Below are positions 26,136 to 34,452 of a DNA stretch of 64,000 bases, in pieces. Under the pieces are notes generated by a model. It did no database searches, was not told the DNA's origin, and worked only from the letters and a program-made list of their open reading frames with translations. Source of the stretch: Chitinophaga eiseniae (GTDB lineage: Bacteria > Bacteroidota > Bacteroidia > Chitinophagales > Chitinophagaceae); contig NZ_FUWZ01000005.1 of NCBI RefSeq assembly GCF_900167135.1, positions 319,003 through 383,002 of the forward strand, written 5' to 3'. The stretch's first letter is position 1, and each line of letters opens with the position of its first letter. Made by a program: the position numbers and the translations under genes.

Positions 26136-27647
26136 ATGGACCAGTTCAGGAAATTAGAGTTCGGTGTGGCATCAGGGATCGCCCTGTTGCTGCTGTTTGG
26201 CCTGCTCTATCCCAGTATTATTTACAATGTGTTTGAGTTACAGCAAATCTACGGGCATAAGTTCGCCCGGTATAATCAGGTATTCGATTATTACATCCAT
26301 TACCTGCTGCCGGCGATGGCGCGTATTATTTTCGTTTACAGCGGTTTCCTGATGCTGAACTTTGTGATCGTTCCCCGCTTTCTGGAACAAAAGAAATGGT
26401 GGACCGGCATTTTATTGTTACTGCTCACCGGACTGATATTTTTTCTGGGGATGATGGTGGCTGGCTCTTATTATAACGGTTATCTGTTTGGCGTTTACGA
26501 TACCGTCCAGGGTGCACATACGCACTTCGCCAAATCGGCGTTTATCACCACCATTTTCTGTGGCGTGTTGTACGTGGTGTACTATTACCTGCGGAATGCC
26601 TATTTCGATTACCTGCACCAACGGATGCTGGTGAATGCCCAATACCGCAAGATTGCCCGGGAAGTGCTCATCTTCTCCGGTATACTGCTGGCGATGATGG
26701 CGTTGGTTTTCAGCGATTCGAGGGACGCTTTCTGGCTGATGTTTTTTTTCGGCCCTGTTATTATCAGTGTGGCTTTCATCCTTTTCTATAAAATCATTCC
26801 GGACTTCAAAGCAGTACATCATAACAAACGGCTCTTCATCCGGGATGTGATATTGCTGATACTGGGCGCTAATTTCCTGATGGCGATGGTTGTCAGGGCC
26901 GTTCACCATGGTGGCGTAGGAATGCTGGGACCTATCCTTACTTTCGGCGTGTTGATATGTGCCGGTATCGTACTGCCGGTCACCTGGTTCTTTTACCAGT
27001 CCCGCCAGAAGCAGGTGGTTACGGTAAAGAAACTGCAAACTGCCCTTGGACATTCCACCGCTAATCTGGATTTTTTGCGTGCGCAGATCAACCCCCATTT
27101 TTTGTTCAATGCGCTCAATACCCTGTATGGTACGGCTTTACAGGAGGAAGCACCCCGCACCAGCGAGGGTATTCAGAAGCTGGGCGACATGATGCGGTTT
27201 ATGCTGCATGATAACCATCTCACTAAAATACCGCTGGACAAAGAGGTGGCTTATTTGCAAAACTATATCGATCTCCAGCGCCTGCGGGTCATGTCTTCTC
27301 CTGATATCCTGATCGAAGTGAATATCGACGACAGCCAGTGCCAGCACGAAATAGCGCCCATGTTGCTCATCCCGTTCGTGGAAAATGCTTTCAAACATGG
27401 CATCAGCCTGCGCCACCGGTCACGTATCGTGATCTCGCTCAGCTGCAACAGCGAACAGCTCTTTTTTGATGTGTACAACAGTGTGCATCAGCGTCCGGAA
27501 AATGATCCGGAGCGTGACAGCATGGGCATCGGGCTCAATAATGTAAAAGAAAGACTGGCGTTGTTGTACCCCAACCGCCATGAACTGAGCATACGACATA
27601 CCACCAGCGAATTTTTTGTACACCTGACGATAGATGTTAAAGACTGA
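26136..27647 (+). CDS. Membrane sensor histidine kinase of the LytS/YehU type
   Basis: 503 residues. The N-terminal 290 residues hold several membrane segments (GIALLLLFGLLYPSII, IIFVYSGFLMLNFVIV, WTGILLLLLTGLIFFLGMMVA, TIFCGVLYVVYYYL, VLIFSGILLAMMALVF, FFGPVIISVAFILFY and more). The His_kinase domain follows with the phosphorylatable His321 in RAQINPHFLFNALNTLYG, then the ATPase region with PMLLIPFVENAFKHGISL (N box) and DSMGIGLNNVKERLALLYP (G box). It autophosphorylates and passes phosphate to a LytTR-type regulator, here almost certainly the one at 28890. The DUF4407 gene begins 4 nt after its stop. Confidence 0.95.
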   Translation: MDQFRKLEFGVASGIALLLLFGLLYPSIIYNVFELQQIYGHKFARYNQVFDYYIHYLLPAMARIIFVYSGFLMLNFVIVPRFLEQKKWWTGILLLLLTGLIFFLGMMVAGSYYNGYLFGVYDTVQGAHTHFAKSAFITTIFCGVLYVVYYYLRNAYFDYLHQRMLVNAQYRKIAREVLIFSGILLAMMALVFSDSRDAFWLMFFFGPVIISVAFILFYKIIPDFKAVHHNKRLFIRDVILLILGANFLMAMVVRAVHHGGVGMLGPILTFGVLICAGIVLPVTWFFYQSRQKQVVTVKKLQTALGHSTANLDFLRAQINPHFLFNALNTLYGTALQEEAPRTSEGIQKLGDMMRFMLHDNHLTKIPLDKEVAYLQNYIDLQRLRVMSSPDILIEVNIDDSQCQHEIAPMLLIPFVENAFKHGISLRHRSRIVISLSCNSEQLFFDVYNSVHQRPENDPERDSMGIGLNNVKERLALLYPNRHELSIRHTTSEFFVHLTIDVKD

Positions 27648-27651
27648 TTTG

Positions 27652-28857
27652 ATGTTAAAGAAAGACACAAACACGAAAGAAGATGTTAAACCGCTGCCGG
27701 CGCCGGACGGGATCACCCGCTTCCTGTGGTGGCTGGCGGCTGCCGATGCCGATGTCCTGGCAGTATGCAGAACGGAACGGGAACGGTACCGTATCATTGG
27801 CCTCTCTGTTTTCGTCACCTGGATGTTTGCCACCATCGCCTGGGGATATTTTTTCTCCACCATTGTAAAAGATGATATGATCGTGCTGGCGTTGGCGTTA
27901 TTCTTCGGTTTCGCCATCCTGTCGATCGACAGGACGTTGATAGCAGCCATGTCCCGTGGTAACGGTAATATGCGTTTTATGCCGGTGGCATTTCGTTTAT
28001 TGCTGGCCGTTACCATCGGGCTTTTTATATCTCAGCCAGTGGTGCTGATGTTGTTTAAAAAAGATATTACAGCTCAACTGGAGCTAAGCAAACAAAGCAA
28101 GCTCGATGCTTACCGCAAACAGCTGACCGCCATGAATGCCGGCCAGCGGGCGGAACTGCAGCAGGCGCTGGACCGCGGCCGGCAGCAGATACAACAGAAA
28201 GAGCGGGAACTGAAATTTGATAAAGACGCTTATATCAAAGAAACCGATGGTACCGGCGGTTCCGGCCGGATAGGGGAGTCGTCTATCGCCCGCGTAAAAA
28301 AATCGGCTTATATGAAGTCGGAAGAAGAGCTGGCCCTGATGCGGCACGACTGGGAACCTAAGGAACAACAGCTGCAGGCACAGGTAGCCGCCATGCACAG
28401 CGCCGACAGCCTGAAGGAAACGATCTATCAGGGTACGCTGACGGATGGTTTCCTGGCGCAGGTGGAAGCCCTGCATGAACTGACAGATCAGCATCCCGCG
28501 TTGCAGCAACGGTACCGGCTCATCGTATTTATCATCACGCTGATAGAGATCATGCCGCTGCTGAGCAAAGTACTGATGCCCAAAGGAGAGTACGAGGAAA
28601 GGCTGGCCAGCGCTACGGCGCAGGGAACTACCGCGGCAAGGCTGGAAACCGAAGCCGGAAAAGAACTGCTGCATCATTACCAGGAAGCCGCACTGACGGC
28701 CGATAAGGAAATAGTGGACGAAGTGTTTGAAAGTACCCGGGAACTGCGGCGGGAAGAAGCTGCGGCCATCGTCAGAGACTGGCAGCGCCGGGAGAACCGG
28801 CAGTATCGCCAGCTGTGGCAACAGATGAAAAATCTGTTGCTCGGCAGAATATCGTAA
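27652..28857 (+). CDS. DUF4407 membrane protein with long coiled coil
   Basis: 401 residues from MLKKDTNTKEDVKPLPAPDG. Three membrane segments lie in the N-terminal third (SVFVTWMFATIAWGYFF, MIVLALALFFGFAILSI, AFRLLLAVTIGLFISQPVVL) and one near residue 295 (LIVFIITLIEIMPLLSKVL). Between them a charged, Gln/Glu/Lys-rich region of about 130 residues (LQQALDRGRQQIQQKERELKF, WEPKEQQLQAQVAAM) should form a coiled coil, and a second lies at the C-terminus. The family has no known function. The position between a kinase and its regulator, with a 4-nt gap, argues for a role in that signalling system. Confidence 0.88.
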   Translation: MLKKDTNTKEDVKPLPAPDGITRFLWWLAAADADVLAVCRTERERYRIIGLSVFVTWMFATIAWGYFFSTIVKDDMIVLALALFFGFAILSIDRTLIAAMSRGNGNMRFMPVAFRLLLAVTIGLFISQPVVLMLFKKDITAQLELSKQSKLDAYRKQLTAMNAGQRAELQQALDRGRQQIQQKERELKFDKDAYIKETDGTGGSGRIGESSIARVKKSAYMKSEEELALMRHDWEPKEQQLQAQVAAMHSADSLKETIYQGTLTDGFLAQVEALHELTDQHPALQQRYRLIVFIITLIEIMPLLSKVLMPKGEYEERLASATAQGTTAARLETEAGKELLHHYQEAALTADKEIVDEVFESTRELRREEAAAIVRDWQRRENRQYRQLWQQMKNLLLGRIS

Positions 28858-28889
28858 ATCCCTATCTTGTTACAGGAAAATGTTGTGTT

Positions 28890-29597
28890 ATGAAGCTTGC
28901 CGCCATTGCAATTGATGATGAACCAGTCGCCCTGGCCGTGATAAAGAATCACGCCGCCATGGTGCCTTTCCTGGAAATGAAAGGCTATTTTACCAACGCC
29001 TACGAAGCCATGGAGTTTCTGAGCAGGGAGAAGGTGGACCTCCTTTTTCTCGATATCAAAATGCCGGATATATCGGGCCTGGACTTTATCGCCAGCCTGC
29101 CTCAGCCCCCCATGACTATATTTACCACTGCTTATTCCGAACATGCGGTAAAAAGTTTTGAGCTGGATGCGGTCGACTACCTCCTGAAACCGTTTTCCCT
29201 GATCCGTTTTATCAAAGCGTGTAACAAGGCCCATAGCCTGTGGCAGCTGAAACAACAGAGCCCTCAGCCAAAAGACGCGCCGGCCTACATTTTCCTGAAA
29301 AGTGGTTACGAACAGTTCAAGATCATGCTGGAGGATATTCTATACCTCGAAAGCGCAGGTAACTACGTGAATTTTATCCTGAAAGACCGGCGGCTGATTT
29401 CCCGCCTGTCTATGCAGGAAGCGATGGACCTGTTGCCTGTCACGCTTTTTACCCGTGTGCATCGCTCCTATATCGTAGCCAATGATAAAGTAGAACGGGC
29501 CGACCGCGCATCGCTGTACATCCGTAATGTGGCCGTTCCCATCGGCGCTGCCTATGGAGCCGCCGTGGATAATATACTGGGCTCCTCCGGCCGGTGA
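28890..29597 (+). CDS. LytTR-family response regulator
   Basis: 235 residues from MKLAAIAIDDEPVALAVIKN; an upstream in-frame ATG inside the preceding gene is rejected. The receiver domain (1-115) has the acidic pair DDE, the phospho-acceptor Asp55 in LLFLDIKMPD, T in IFTTAYSEHAV and K in DYLLKPFSL. A LytTR DNA-binding domain (about 132-235) follows: YIFLKSGYEQFKIMLEDILYLESAGNYVNFIL and FTRVHRSYIVANDKVERADR. It should bind direct repeats at target promoters after phosphorylation by the kinase encoded two genes upstream. The gap to the DUF4407 gene is 32 nt. Confidence 0.95.
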   Translation: MKLAAIAIDDEPVALAVIKNHAAMVPFLEMKGYFTNAYEAMEFLSREKVDLLFLDIKMPDISGLDFIASLPQPPMTIFTTAYSEHAVKSFELDAVDYLLKPFSLIRFIKACNKAHSLWQLKQQSPQPKDAPAYIFLKSGYEQFKIMLEDILYLESAGNYVNFILKDRRLISRLSMQEAMDLLPVTLFTRVHRSYIVANDKVERADRASLYIRNVAVPIGAAYGAAVDNILGSSGR

Positions 29598-29637
29598 TGC
29601 GTGTGGGTAATTAATGATTCGGGAGACGGTCCACATC

Positions 29638-29775
29638 TTCCACAATCGTCTTACTTAAAATGAATAAGGAAGAAAGCTGCGCCTTCCCTCACCACCTTGC
29701 TTAAAACGCATTGAGAATGCTCCACACCTTCCCGGACCAGCGGACTTAAAAACGAATTTGAACAATGTCCTGGCC
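29638..29775. repeat. Three degenerate tandem copies of a ~46-bp unit
   Basis: Units at 29638-29683, 29684-29728 and 29729-29775 each begin TTCC and share CTTAAAA about 17 bases in, with further scattered matches. They lie between the LytTR gene and the TetR gene. No open frame spans them. They may be a degraded repeat or a regulator-binding region. Confidence 0.4.
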
Positions 29776-29845
29776 CGGGGCTGGATTGAATTTGGACAGG
29801 GTAAGACAAGATAAAAAGAAGCCCCCAATTTTTATTTGTTAAATA

Positions 29846-29859
29846 AGACCGAAAGGTCT
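29846..29859. promoter_or_regulatory. Putative TetR operator upstream of the tetR gene
   Basis: AGACC-GAAA-GGTCT is a perfect inverted repeat 12 bp before the TetR start. The arms GACC/GGTC with a 4-bp gap resemble boxes described for NemR-type regulators. A near copy lies before the next gene. Confidence 0.6.
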
Positions 29860-29871
29860 AATTTTAACATT

Positions 29872-30462
29872 ATGAGCAAAGCAGCGAGAACGAGGCAGTT
29901 CATCATCGAAACCGCCGCGCCCATTTTTAACCAGAAAGGGGTGGCCGGTACAGCCATCAGCGATATTATGGAGGCTACCCGGTTGGCCAAAGGGGGGCTG
30001 TATGGCAATTTTTCTTCCAAAGAGGAAATCGTGGCGGAGGTGTTTGATTACATCGCGGAGCAGGAAAAACAACGGCTCAAAGCGGTGACTGGGCCTGAGC
30101 CAACGGCCATAGGAAAATTTGAGGCCCTGTTTTCGTACTATGCCCGTTACCCGCTCAACCGTGATATCGCCGGCGGCTGCCCTATGCTCAATTTCGGCAT
30201 TGAAGCGGATGACACTAATCCCGTGCTGAAAAAGAAAGTACAGGAGCTGGTGCAGTATTTCCAGCAGCGCATCCGGCTGTTGGTGCAACTGGGCAAAGAC
30301 AACGGAGAATTTAAAAAAGACTGGGATGAAGACCGGTTTGCCATCCTCATGTTCACTATGCTGGAAGGCGCCATTTTCGTCACCGGCCTGATGAACAGCA
30401 ACCGGCAAATGTTGGTGGTACTGGATTTTTTGAGAAAGGAAATCAAACGTCACTGTAAATGA
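29872..30462 (+). CDS. TetR/AcrR-family transcriptional regulator
   Basis: 196 residues from MSKAARTRQFIIETAAPIFN; an ATG 36 nt upstream lies across the operator and is less likely. The N-terminal helix-turn-helix is AISDIMEATRLAKGGLYGNFSSKEEIVAEVFDYI. The C-terminal ligand domain carries GGCPMLNFGIEADDTNPVLKKKV, a cysteine in a position seen in electrophile-sensing members such as NemR. An operator-like palindrome precedes it, implying autoregulation, and a related one precedes the alpha/beta hydrolase gene 58 bp downstream. The inducer is not known. Confidence 0.92.
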   Translation: MSKAARTRQFIIETAAPIFNQKGVAGTAISDIMEATRLAKGGLYGNFSSKEEIVAEVFDYIAEQEKQRLKAVTGPEPTAIGKFEALFSYYARYPLNRDIAGGCPMLNFGIEADDTNPVLKKKVQELVQYFQQRIRLLVQLGKDNGEFKKDWDEDRFAILMFTMLEGAIFVTGLMNSNRQMLVVLDFLRKEIKRHCK

Positions 30463-30502
30463 TGCAAGGCATCTTCCACAGTGATTTTTTAGTCCAAATA
30501 AT

Positions 30503-30516
30503 AAACCAATCGGTCT
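30503..30516. promoter_or_regulatory. Putative TetR operator upstream of the alpha/beta hydrolase
   Basis: AAACC-AATC-GGTCT matches the palindrome at 29846 with one changed base in the left arm. It is 4 bp before the hydrolase start, a position where a bound repressor would block expression. Confidence 0.5.
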
Positions 30517-30520
30517 GAAA

Positions 30521-31396
30521 ATGCAACACCAGGTTTTACCGCTGTCATTGCGGATGACAGCCTTCCTGCTATCCGGTATGAGTAAACCCTTTCCGGGGCT
30601 TACCGCCCGGCTGTTTTACCGCCTGTATTGTACGCCGCCCGGAACTAAAATCCGCTCGTCTCATCTGCAGCTGCGGGATACGGCCCAACGCCATCAGCTG
30701 ACCGTTACCCGTTACCCTTTCGATGAACGGCCATTAACTATTACAACGTACCGCTGGGGGAGTTCGGACAAAAAGATATTGCTGTTACATGGCTGGGGTG
30801 GCAGTCCGTTCCATTTCAAACAACTGATCCATACGCTGGTGCAACAGGGGTATGAAGTGATCTCCTATGATGCGCCGGCACATGGCGGCTCCGACGGTAA
30901 ACGCACCAACCTGGTGCAATGGGGACATGTACTGGAGCAGGTGATCGCGCAGACAGGCCCGCTATACGCTATTATCGGGCACTCACTGGGAGGCCTGAAC
31001 GCAGCGTTGACGCTCTCCCGCAAAACAGTAACAGTGCCCCGGCTGGTCATGCTCAGCTGTGCACTCAGCGCACCAGTATTTTTTAATGAAGCACTGCAGC
31101 TGTTCCGGATACATCCTGTGGTAATGCCGCCATTACGCCGGCTGATACACAAACGGCTGCGCGACGATCTGGAAACAATGGACCTCCATCGCTATATCAA
31201 TCAGATCAAGGCGGAGAAAATATTCTTTGCGTATGACACCACAGACACGCTGGTGGATGAAAAAGAAGTCACCGCTTTTGTGGAACAATACCCGGCCATC
31301 CGCACGCTGCGCATCACCGGGGAAGGGCATTTCCGCATCATGCGCCAGGAGCCGGTGATCCGTGGCGTAATACAGTTTCTCGATAATAACAATTGA
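30521..31396 (+). CDS. Alpha/beta hydrolase, probable TetR target
   Basis: 291 residues. The serine-hydrolase pattern is complete: oxyanion region LLHGWGGSPFHFKQL, nucleophile Ser in IIGHSLGGLNAAL, acid in AYDTTDTLVDEKEV and His in ITGEGHFRIMR. The N-terminus has a hydrophobic stretch (LPLSLRMTAFLLSGMSKPF) that could anchor the protein. It resembles cytoplasmic or membrane-associated esterases and thioesterases; the substrate is unknown. Its link to the TetR gene upstream, through a shared operator-like site, suggests it answers a small hydrophobic or electrophilic compound. Confidence 0.88.
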   Translation: MQHQVLPLSLRMTAFLLSGMSKPFPGLTARLFYRLYCTPPGTKIRSSHLQLRDTAQRHQLTVTRYPFDERPLTITTYRWGSSDKKILLLHGWGGSPFHFKQLIHTLVQQGYEVISYDAPAHGGSDGKRTNLVQWGHVLEQVIAQTGPLYAIIGHSLGGLNAALTLSRKTVTVPRLVMLSCALSAPVFFNEALQLFRIHPVVMPPLRRLIHKRLRDDLETMDLHRYINQIKAEKIFFAYDTTDTLVDEKEVTAFVEQYPAIRTLRITGEGHFRIMRQEPVIRGVIQFLDNNN

Positions 31397-31420
31397 AAGT
31401 TTGCTGATCATAACCACACT

Positions 31421-31449
31421 GCCCGGGGCATTCGCTCCGGGCTTTTTTG
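31421..31449 (+). terminator. Intrinsic terminator after the hydrolase
   Basis: GCCCGG...CCGGGC stem with the loop GGCATTCGCT is followed by TTTTTTG, 24 nt past the stop codon. Confidence 0.9.
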
Positions 31450-31528
31450 TCATTTCTGGCAACAAACTTGCTTTACCCCGCCGAAATCAATATTTTTAGT
31501 CACTCTTAATTTTAAAAACCCACGTTAT

Positions 31529-32554
31529 ATGAGTAACATCAACAACCGCCGTCAGTTTTTGCGCCAAATGGGGCTGTACACGATGGGCATCGGTTTCCTG
31601 CCATCCGTACTGGCAGCCTGCAATGAAGGGCAGTCCACCAAAAAAGACAAGGACAGCACTGCGCAACCAGGCGCCGGTACCGAAACAGCGAAGGAACTGT
31701 TCTTCAAAATTTCACTGGCAGAATGGTCATTCCACCAGGCCCTCTTTGCCGGAAAAATGAACCACCTCGACTTCGCAGCCCGCGCTAAAAATGAATTCGG
31801 TATCACCGGCGTGGAATACGTGAACCAGTTTTTTAAAGACAAAGCCAAAGATCAGGCTTACCTGGCCGACATGAAAAAACGTGCAGACGACAACGGGGTA
31901 CGCAGCGTTCTGATCATGTGCGATGGCGAAGGTGAAATGGGCGACCTCGATGCTAAAAAGAGAATGCAGGCAGTGGAAAATCACTACAAATGGGTGGAAG
32001 CGGCGCAGTTCCTCGGATGCCACGCCATCCGCGTAAATGCTGCCGGCGAAGGTAAAGCGGAAGACGTAGCCAAAGCGGCGATCGAATCATTGACCAAACT
32101 GTCCGCTTTCGGAAAAGACCATGGCATCAATGTGATCGTGGAAAATCACGGCGGCTTCTCTTCCAACGGCAAATGGCTGAGCAACATCATGAAAACCGTG
32201 AATATGCCAAACTGTGGTACATTGCCGGACCTGGGCAACTTCTGTATCAAGAGAAGCAAACCGGAAAATAATACACCGGAAGCATGGGCCAAAACTACCT
32301 GCCTCGAAGAATATGACCGCTATGAAGGGGTAACGGAACTGATGCCTTTTGCGAAAGGTGTCAGCGCCAAGACCTACGATTTTGATGATGCCGGCAATGA
32401 AACTACCATCGACTACAAACGCATGTTGCAGATCGTAAAAGACGCCGGTTATAAAGGCGGCTTTATTGGTATCGAATATGAAGGTACCCGCCTGTCTGAA
32501 GAAGAAGGGGTGCGCAAGTCAAAAGAACTGTTGCTGCGCCTTGGAGCGATTTAG
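31529..32554 (+). CDS. Tat-exported TIM-barrel protein (sugar phosphate isomerase/epimerase family)
   Basis: 341 residues. The N-terminus MSNINNRRQFLRQMGLYTMG carries a twin-arginine signal; VLAACNEG may also be a lipobox. A xylose-isomerase-like TIM barrel follows: ISLAEWSFHQALFAG, FGITGVEYVNQFF, LIMCDGEGEMGDL, CHAIRVNAAGEG, INVIVENHGGFSSNG, TLPDLGNFC and FIGIEYEGTRLSEEEG. E and H residues in VENHGG and PDLGN are the usual metal ligands. Members act on sugars or inositols. The exported, possibly lipid-anchored form is common in Bacteroidota; the substrate is unknown. A strong terminator follows. Confidence 0.9.
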   Translation: MSNINNRRQFLRQMGLYTMGIGFLPSVLAACNEGQSTKKDKDSTAQPGAGTETAKELFFKISLAEWSFHQALFAGKMNHLDFAARAKNEFGITGVEYVNQFFKDKAKDQAYLADMKKRADDNGVRSVLIMCDGEGEMGDLDAKKRMQAVENHYKWVEAAQFLGCHAIRVNAAGEGKAEDVAKAAIESLTKLSAFGKDHGINVIVENHGGFSSNGKWLSNIMKTVNMPNCGTLPDLGNFCIKRSKPENNTPEAWAKTTCLEEYDRYEGVTELMPFAKGVSAKTYDFDDAGNETTIDYKRMLQIVKDAGYKGGFIGIEYEGTRLSEEEGVRKSKELLLRLGAI

Positions 32555-32602
32555 AGATTTTGGGGATGTACAATTTTTTGATTTCTCGGAGATAAAAACG
32601 AA

Positions 32603-32645
32603 TAAAAAGACCGAAGCAGCGATCTCTTGCTTCGGTCTTTATTTT
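32603..32645. terminator. Bidirectional intrinsic terminator
   Basis: AAAGACCGAAGCA (32606-32618) pairs perfectly with TGCTTCGGTCTTT (32628-32640), flanked by A and T runs. It separates the convergent TIM-barrel and dienelactone hydrolase genes. The GACCGAAGC core recurs at 61803. Confidence 0.9.
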
Positions 32646-32670
32646 TGTCCGGTCTGCGAAATCCGGATGG

Positions 32671-33516
32671 CTATAGCTTGAATTGTTTCTTCAGAAAAGT
32701 CAATGTATGCGAATAAGCATCTTTCGTGGCTTCGCTGTTGTAGATCGGGTTACTGGGGTTCGCAAAGGCATGTTCTGCATCATAACGTTTAACCGTCAAC
32801 GTTTTACCTGCTTTTTGCATGTTTTGTTCAAACTCGTCCACCACCTGTGGGTTGATGCCTTTGTCCTTATTGGCAAACAGCCCTAATACCGGCCCATGCA
32901 GCTGTTTCAGCGCATTCACATCTTTTTCCGGCATACCGTAATACATCACGCAGCCGAGGTTCCTGTCACCATTGATCAGCGCTGACTGCAGCGCGATCGC
33001 TCCGCCAAAACACCAGCCCAGGGTGACGATCTGCGCAGATTTACCGGCATAATCGCGGGCCGCCTCCATAATCGCTTTCAATCGCTCGCGGGGGACTGAC
33101 TGCATGGCTTTAGCCGCCTCCTCGCGGTTGGTGGCTACTACTTTATCATACATGTCCACTGCCAATACATTTACCGTTCCGCCGAGATCGTTGTAAAGTT
33201 TTTCGGATTCTTTTTTTACGTAATCGTTCAGCCCATACCATTCCTGGTATACAAACAGGTATTTATCGGTAGGTTTTTTCGCCTTAAACAGGAAGCCGTA
33301 GGCTGTTTTGCCATCGGGGGCATGAAAGCTCACTTCGGTACCGGCTGTTCCCTGGTAGGTGTAAGGGAGAGGGTCTTTGTGTGCCATCCGGAAGTCTTCC
33401 CGGTTAGCAAGCCCGGCAAATTCTGTCACGGCGTCTGTATGGCAACACGGCGCTGTCTGTGCCGACAGCCCGAGTGCGCTGCCCAGTATCAGCAGCAGTA
33501 AGGATAGCTTTTTCAT
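32671..33516 (-). CDS. Dienelactone hydrolase family protein, secreted
   Basis: 281 residues. Signal peptide MKKLSLLLLILGSALGLSAQ; then an alpha/beta hydrolase in which the nucleophile is Cys169 in TLGWCFGGAIAL, the hallmark of dienelactone hydrolases. The acid is in FANKDKGINPQVVDEFEQ and the His in YDAEHAFANPSNP. Classical enzymes open dienelactones in chloroaromatic breakdown, but this broad family also includes esterases; location outside the cytoplasm makes the latter more likely. A Cys-Cys pair follows the signal (APCCHTD). Confidence 0.92.
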   Translation of the reverse strand: MKKLSLLLLILGSALGLSAQTAPCCHTDAVTEFAGLANREDFRMAHKDPLPYTYQGTAGTEVSFHAPDGKTAYGFLFKAKKPTDKYLFVYQEWYGLNDYVKKESEKLYNDLGGTVNVLAVDMYDKVVATNREEAAKAMQSVPRERLKAIMEAARDYAGKSAQIVTLGWCFGGAIALQSALINGDRNLGCVMYYGMPEKDVNALKQLHGPVLGLFANKDKGINPQVVDEFEQNMQKAGKTLTVKRYDAEHAFANPSNPIYNSEATKDAYSHTLTFLKKQFKL

Positions 33517-33604
33517 AAAAGGAGCGCTTTGATTGTACTAAAAATACAAAAATGTCGCGGGAATCCCTCATGGGTCTTATCGGCGCTGCAGGCTGCTGCA
33601 TTGC

Positions 33605-33632
33605 AAAAAAAAAGCCCGATGTGGGTACATCG
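33605..33632 (-). terminator. Intrinsic terminator after the orphan FecR
   Basis: On the minus strand, GCCCGATG pairs with CATCGGGC around a 6-nt loop and is followed by nine T. It lies 25 bp past the FecR stop codon. Confidence 0.9.
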
Positions 33633-33657
33633 GGCCTGTATAACGTTGAGGGATATA

Positions 33658-34452
33658 CTAAAAGTTGAGCATTACTTTATTCCGATCAATCTTGTACTTA
33701 AAGCCCTGCTGGCTGCCAAGGTCATTGAGCACATCCTCAAGGGAGGCGTTGAAATAGAGGGCTTCGGTGATGATGCGGGCTTTGGAGGCATCGCCGCGCA
33801 TTTCCACTTCCACGCCGAACCAGTCCTCCAGCGTGCGGGACACGGCCATCGGATTGGCATTTTTGATACTAAGGATGTCTGAAAGCCAGGTCTCCAGTTC
33901 CTCCGGCTGATAGGTTTCTTTCTCCATCAGGTCTATCTCCCGGTTGGCCAGCACCATCTGCCCGCGTTCCAGTACTTCAGGCTGGTTATCGGTAGCGGAG
34001 TGATAGGATTTGCCCACCCGGCTGGTGCCTGTCAGCTGATAGTAGGTGGCTCCCTGCTGGGCTGCAAAAGAACGCATGCGGAAAGAGGTGCCCAGTACGG
34101 TGGCTTTGAGGATGGAACTGGTGACGGTAAAGCTGTCTTTGCCGGGCTTCACCTCAAAAAAAGCATCCCCGTCCAGCACTACTGCGCGGTGCCCTGAGGC
34201 ATAATCGGCCGGAACATACAGGGTGGACGCGGAATTCAGGATCACCTCTGTGCTGTCAGGCAAAATGATTTCCGTACGGACGCCGGTCTTGCCCTTGTGT
34301 TGCTGGTACTGCACGCCCGGTACCTGTAACGCGGCAACGATTTCTGCCGGTGTTTTCGGTGATGCTGGTTCCCGTAATTTCCAGGTCAGTAGAATAACGA
34401 CGCCTAAGGCCACTAAAATCAATGCATAAAGCCAAGTACGGGATTTCTTCAT
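33658..34452 (-). CDS. Orphan FecR-domain protein without sigma-binding region
   Basis: 264 residues. It begins almost directly with a membrane segment (MKKSRTWLYALILVALGVVILLTW), so the cytoplasmic helical region that holds the sigma factor in normal FecR proteins is missing. The periplasmic part is intact: LPDSTEVILNSASTLYVPADY, LDGDAFFEVKPGKDSFTVTS, LKATVLGTSFRMRSF, and a C-terminal DUF4974 domain (ANPMAVSRTLEDWFGVEVEM, LEDVLNDLGSQQGFKYKI). No ECF sigma or SusC gene is adjacent. It may sense a periplasmic partner or modulate another FecR system. Confidence 0.87.
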   Translation of the reverse strand: MKKSRTWLYALILVALGVVILLTWKLREPASPKTPAEIVAALQVPGVQYQQHKGKTGVRTEIILPDSTEVILNSASTLYVPADYASGHRAVVLDGDAFFEVKPGKDSFTVTSSILKATVLGTSFRMRSFAAQQGATYYQLTGTSRVGKSYHSATDNQPEVLERGQMVLANREIDLMEKETYQPEELETWLSDILSIKNANPMAVSRTLEDWFGVEVEMRGDASKARIITEALYFNASLEDVLNDLGSQQGFKYKIDRNKVMLNF

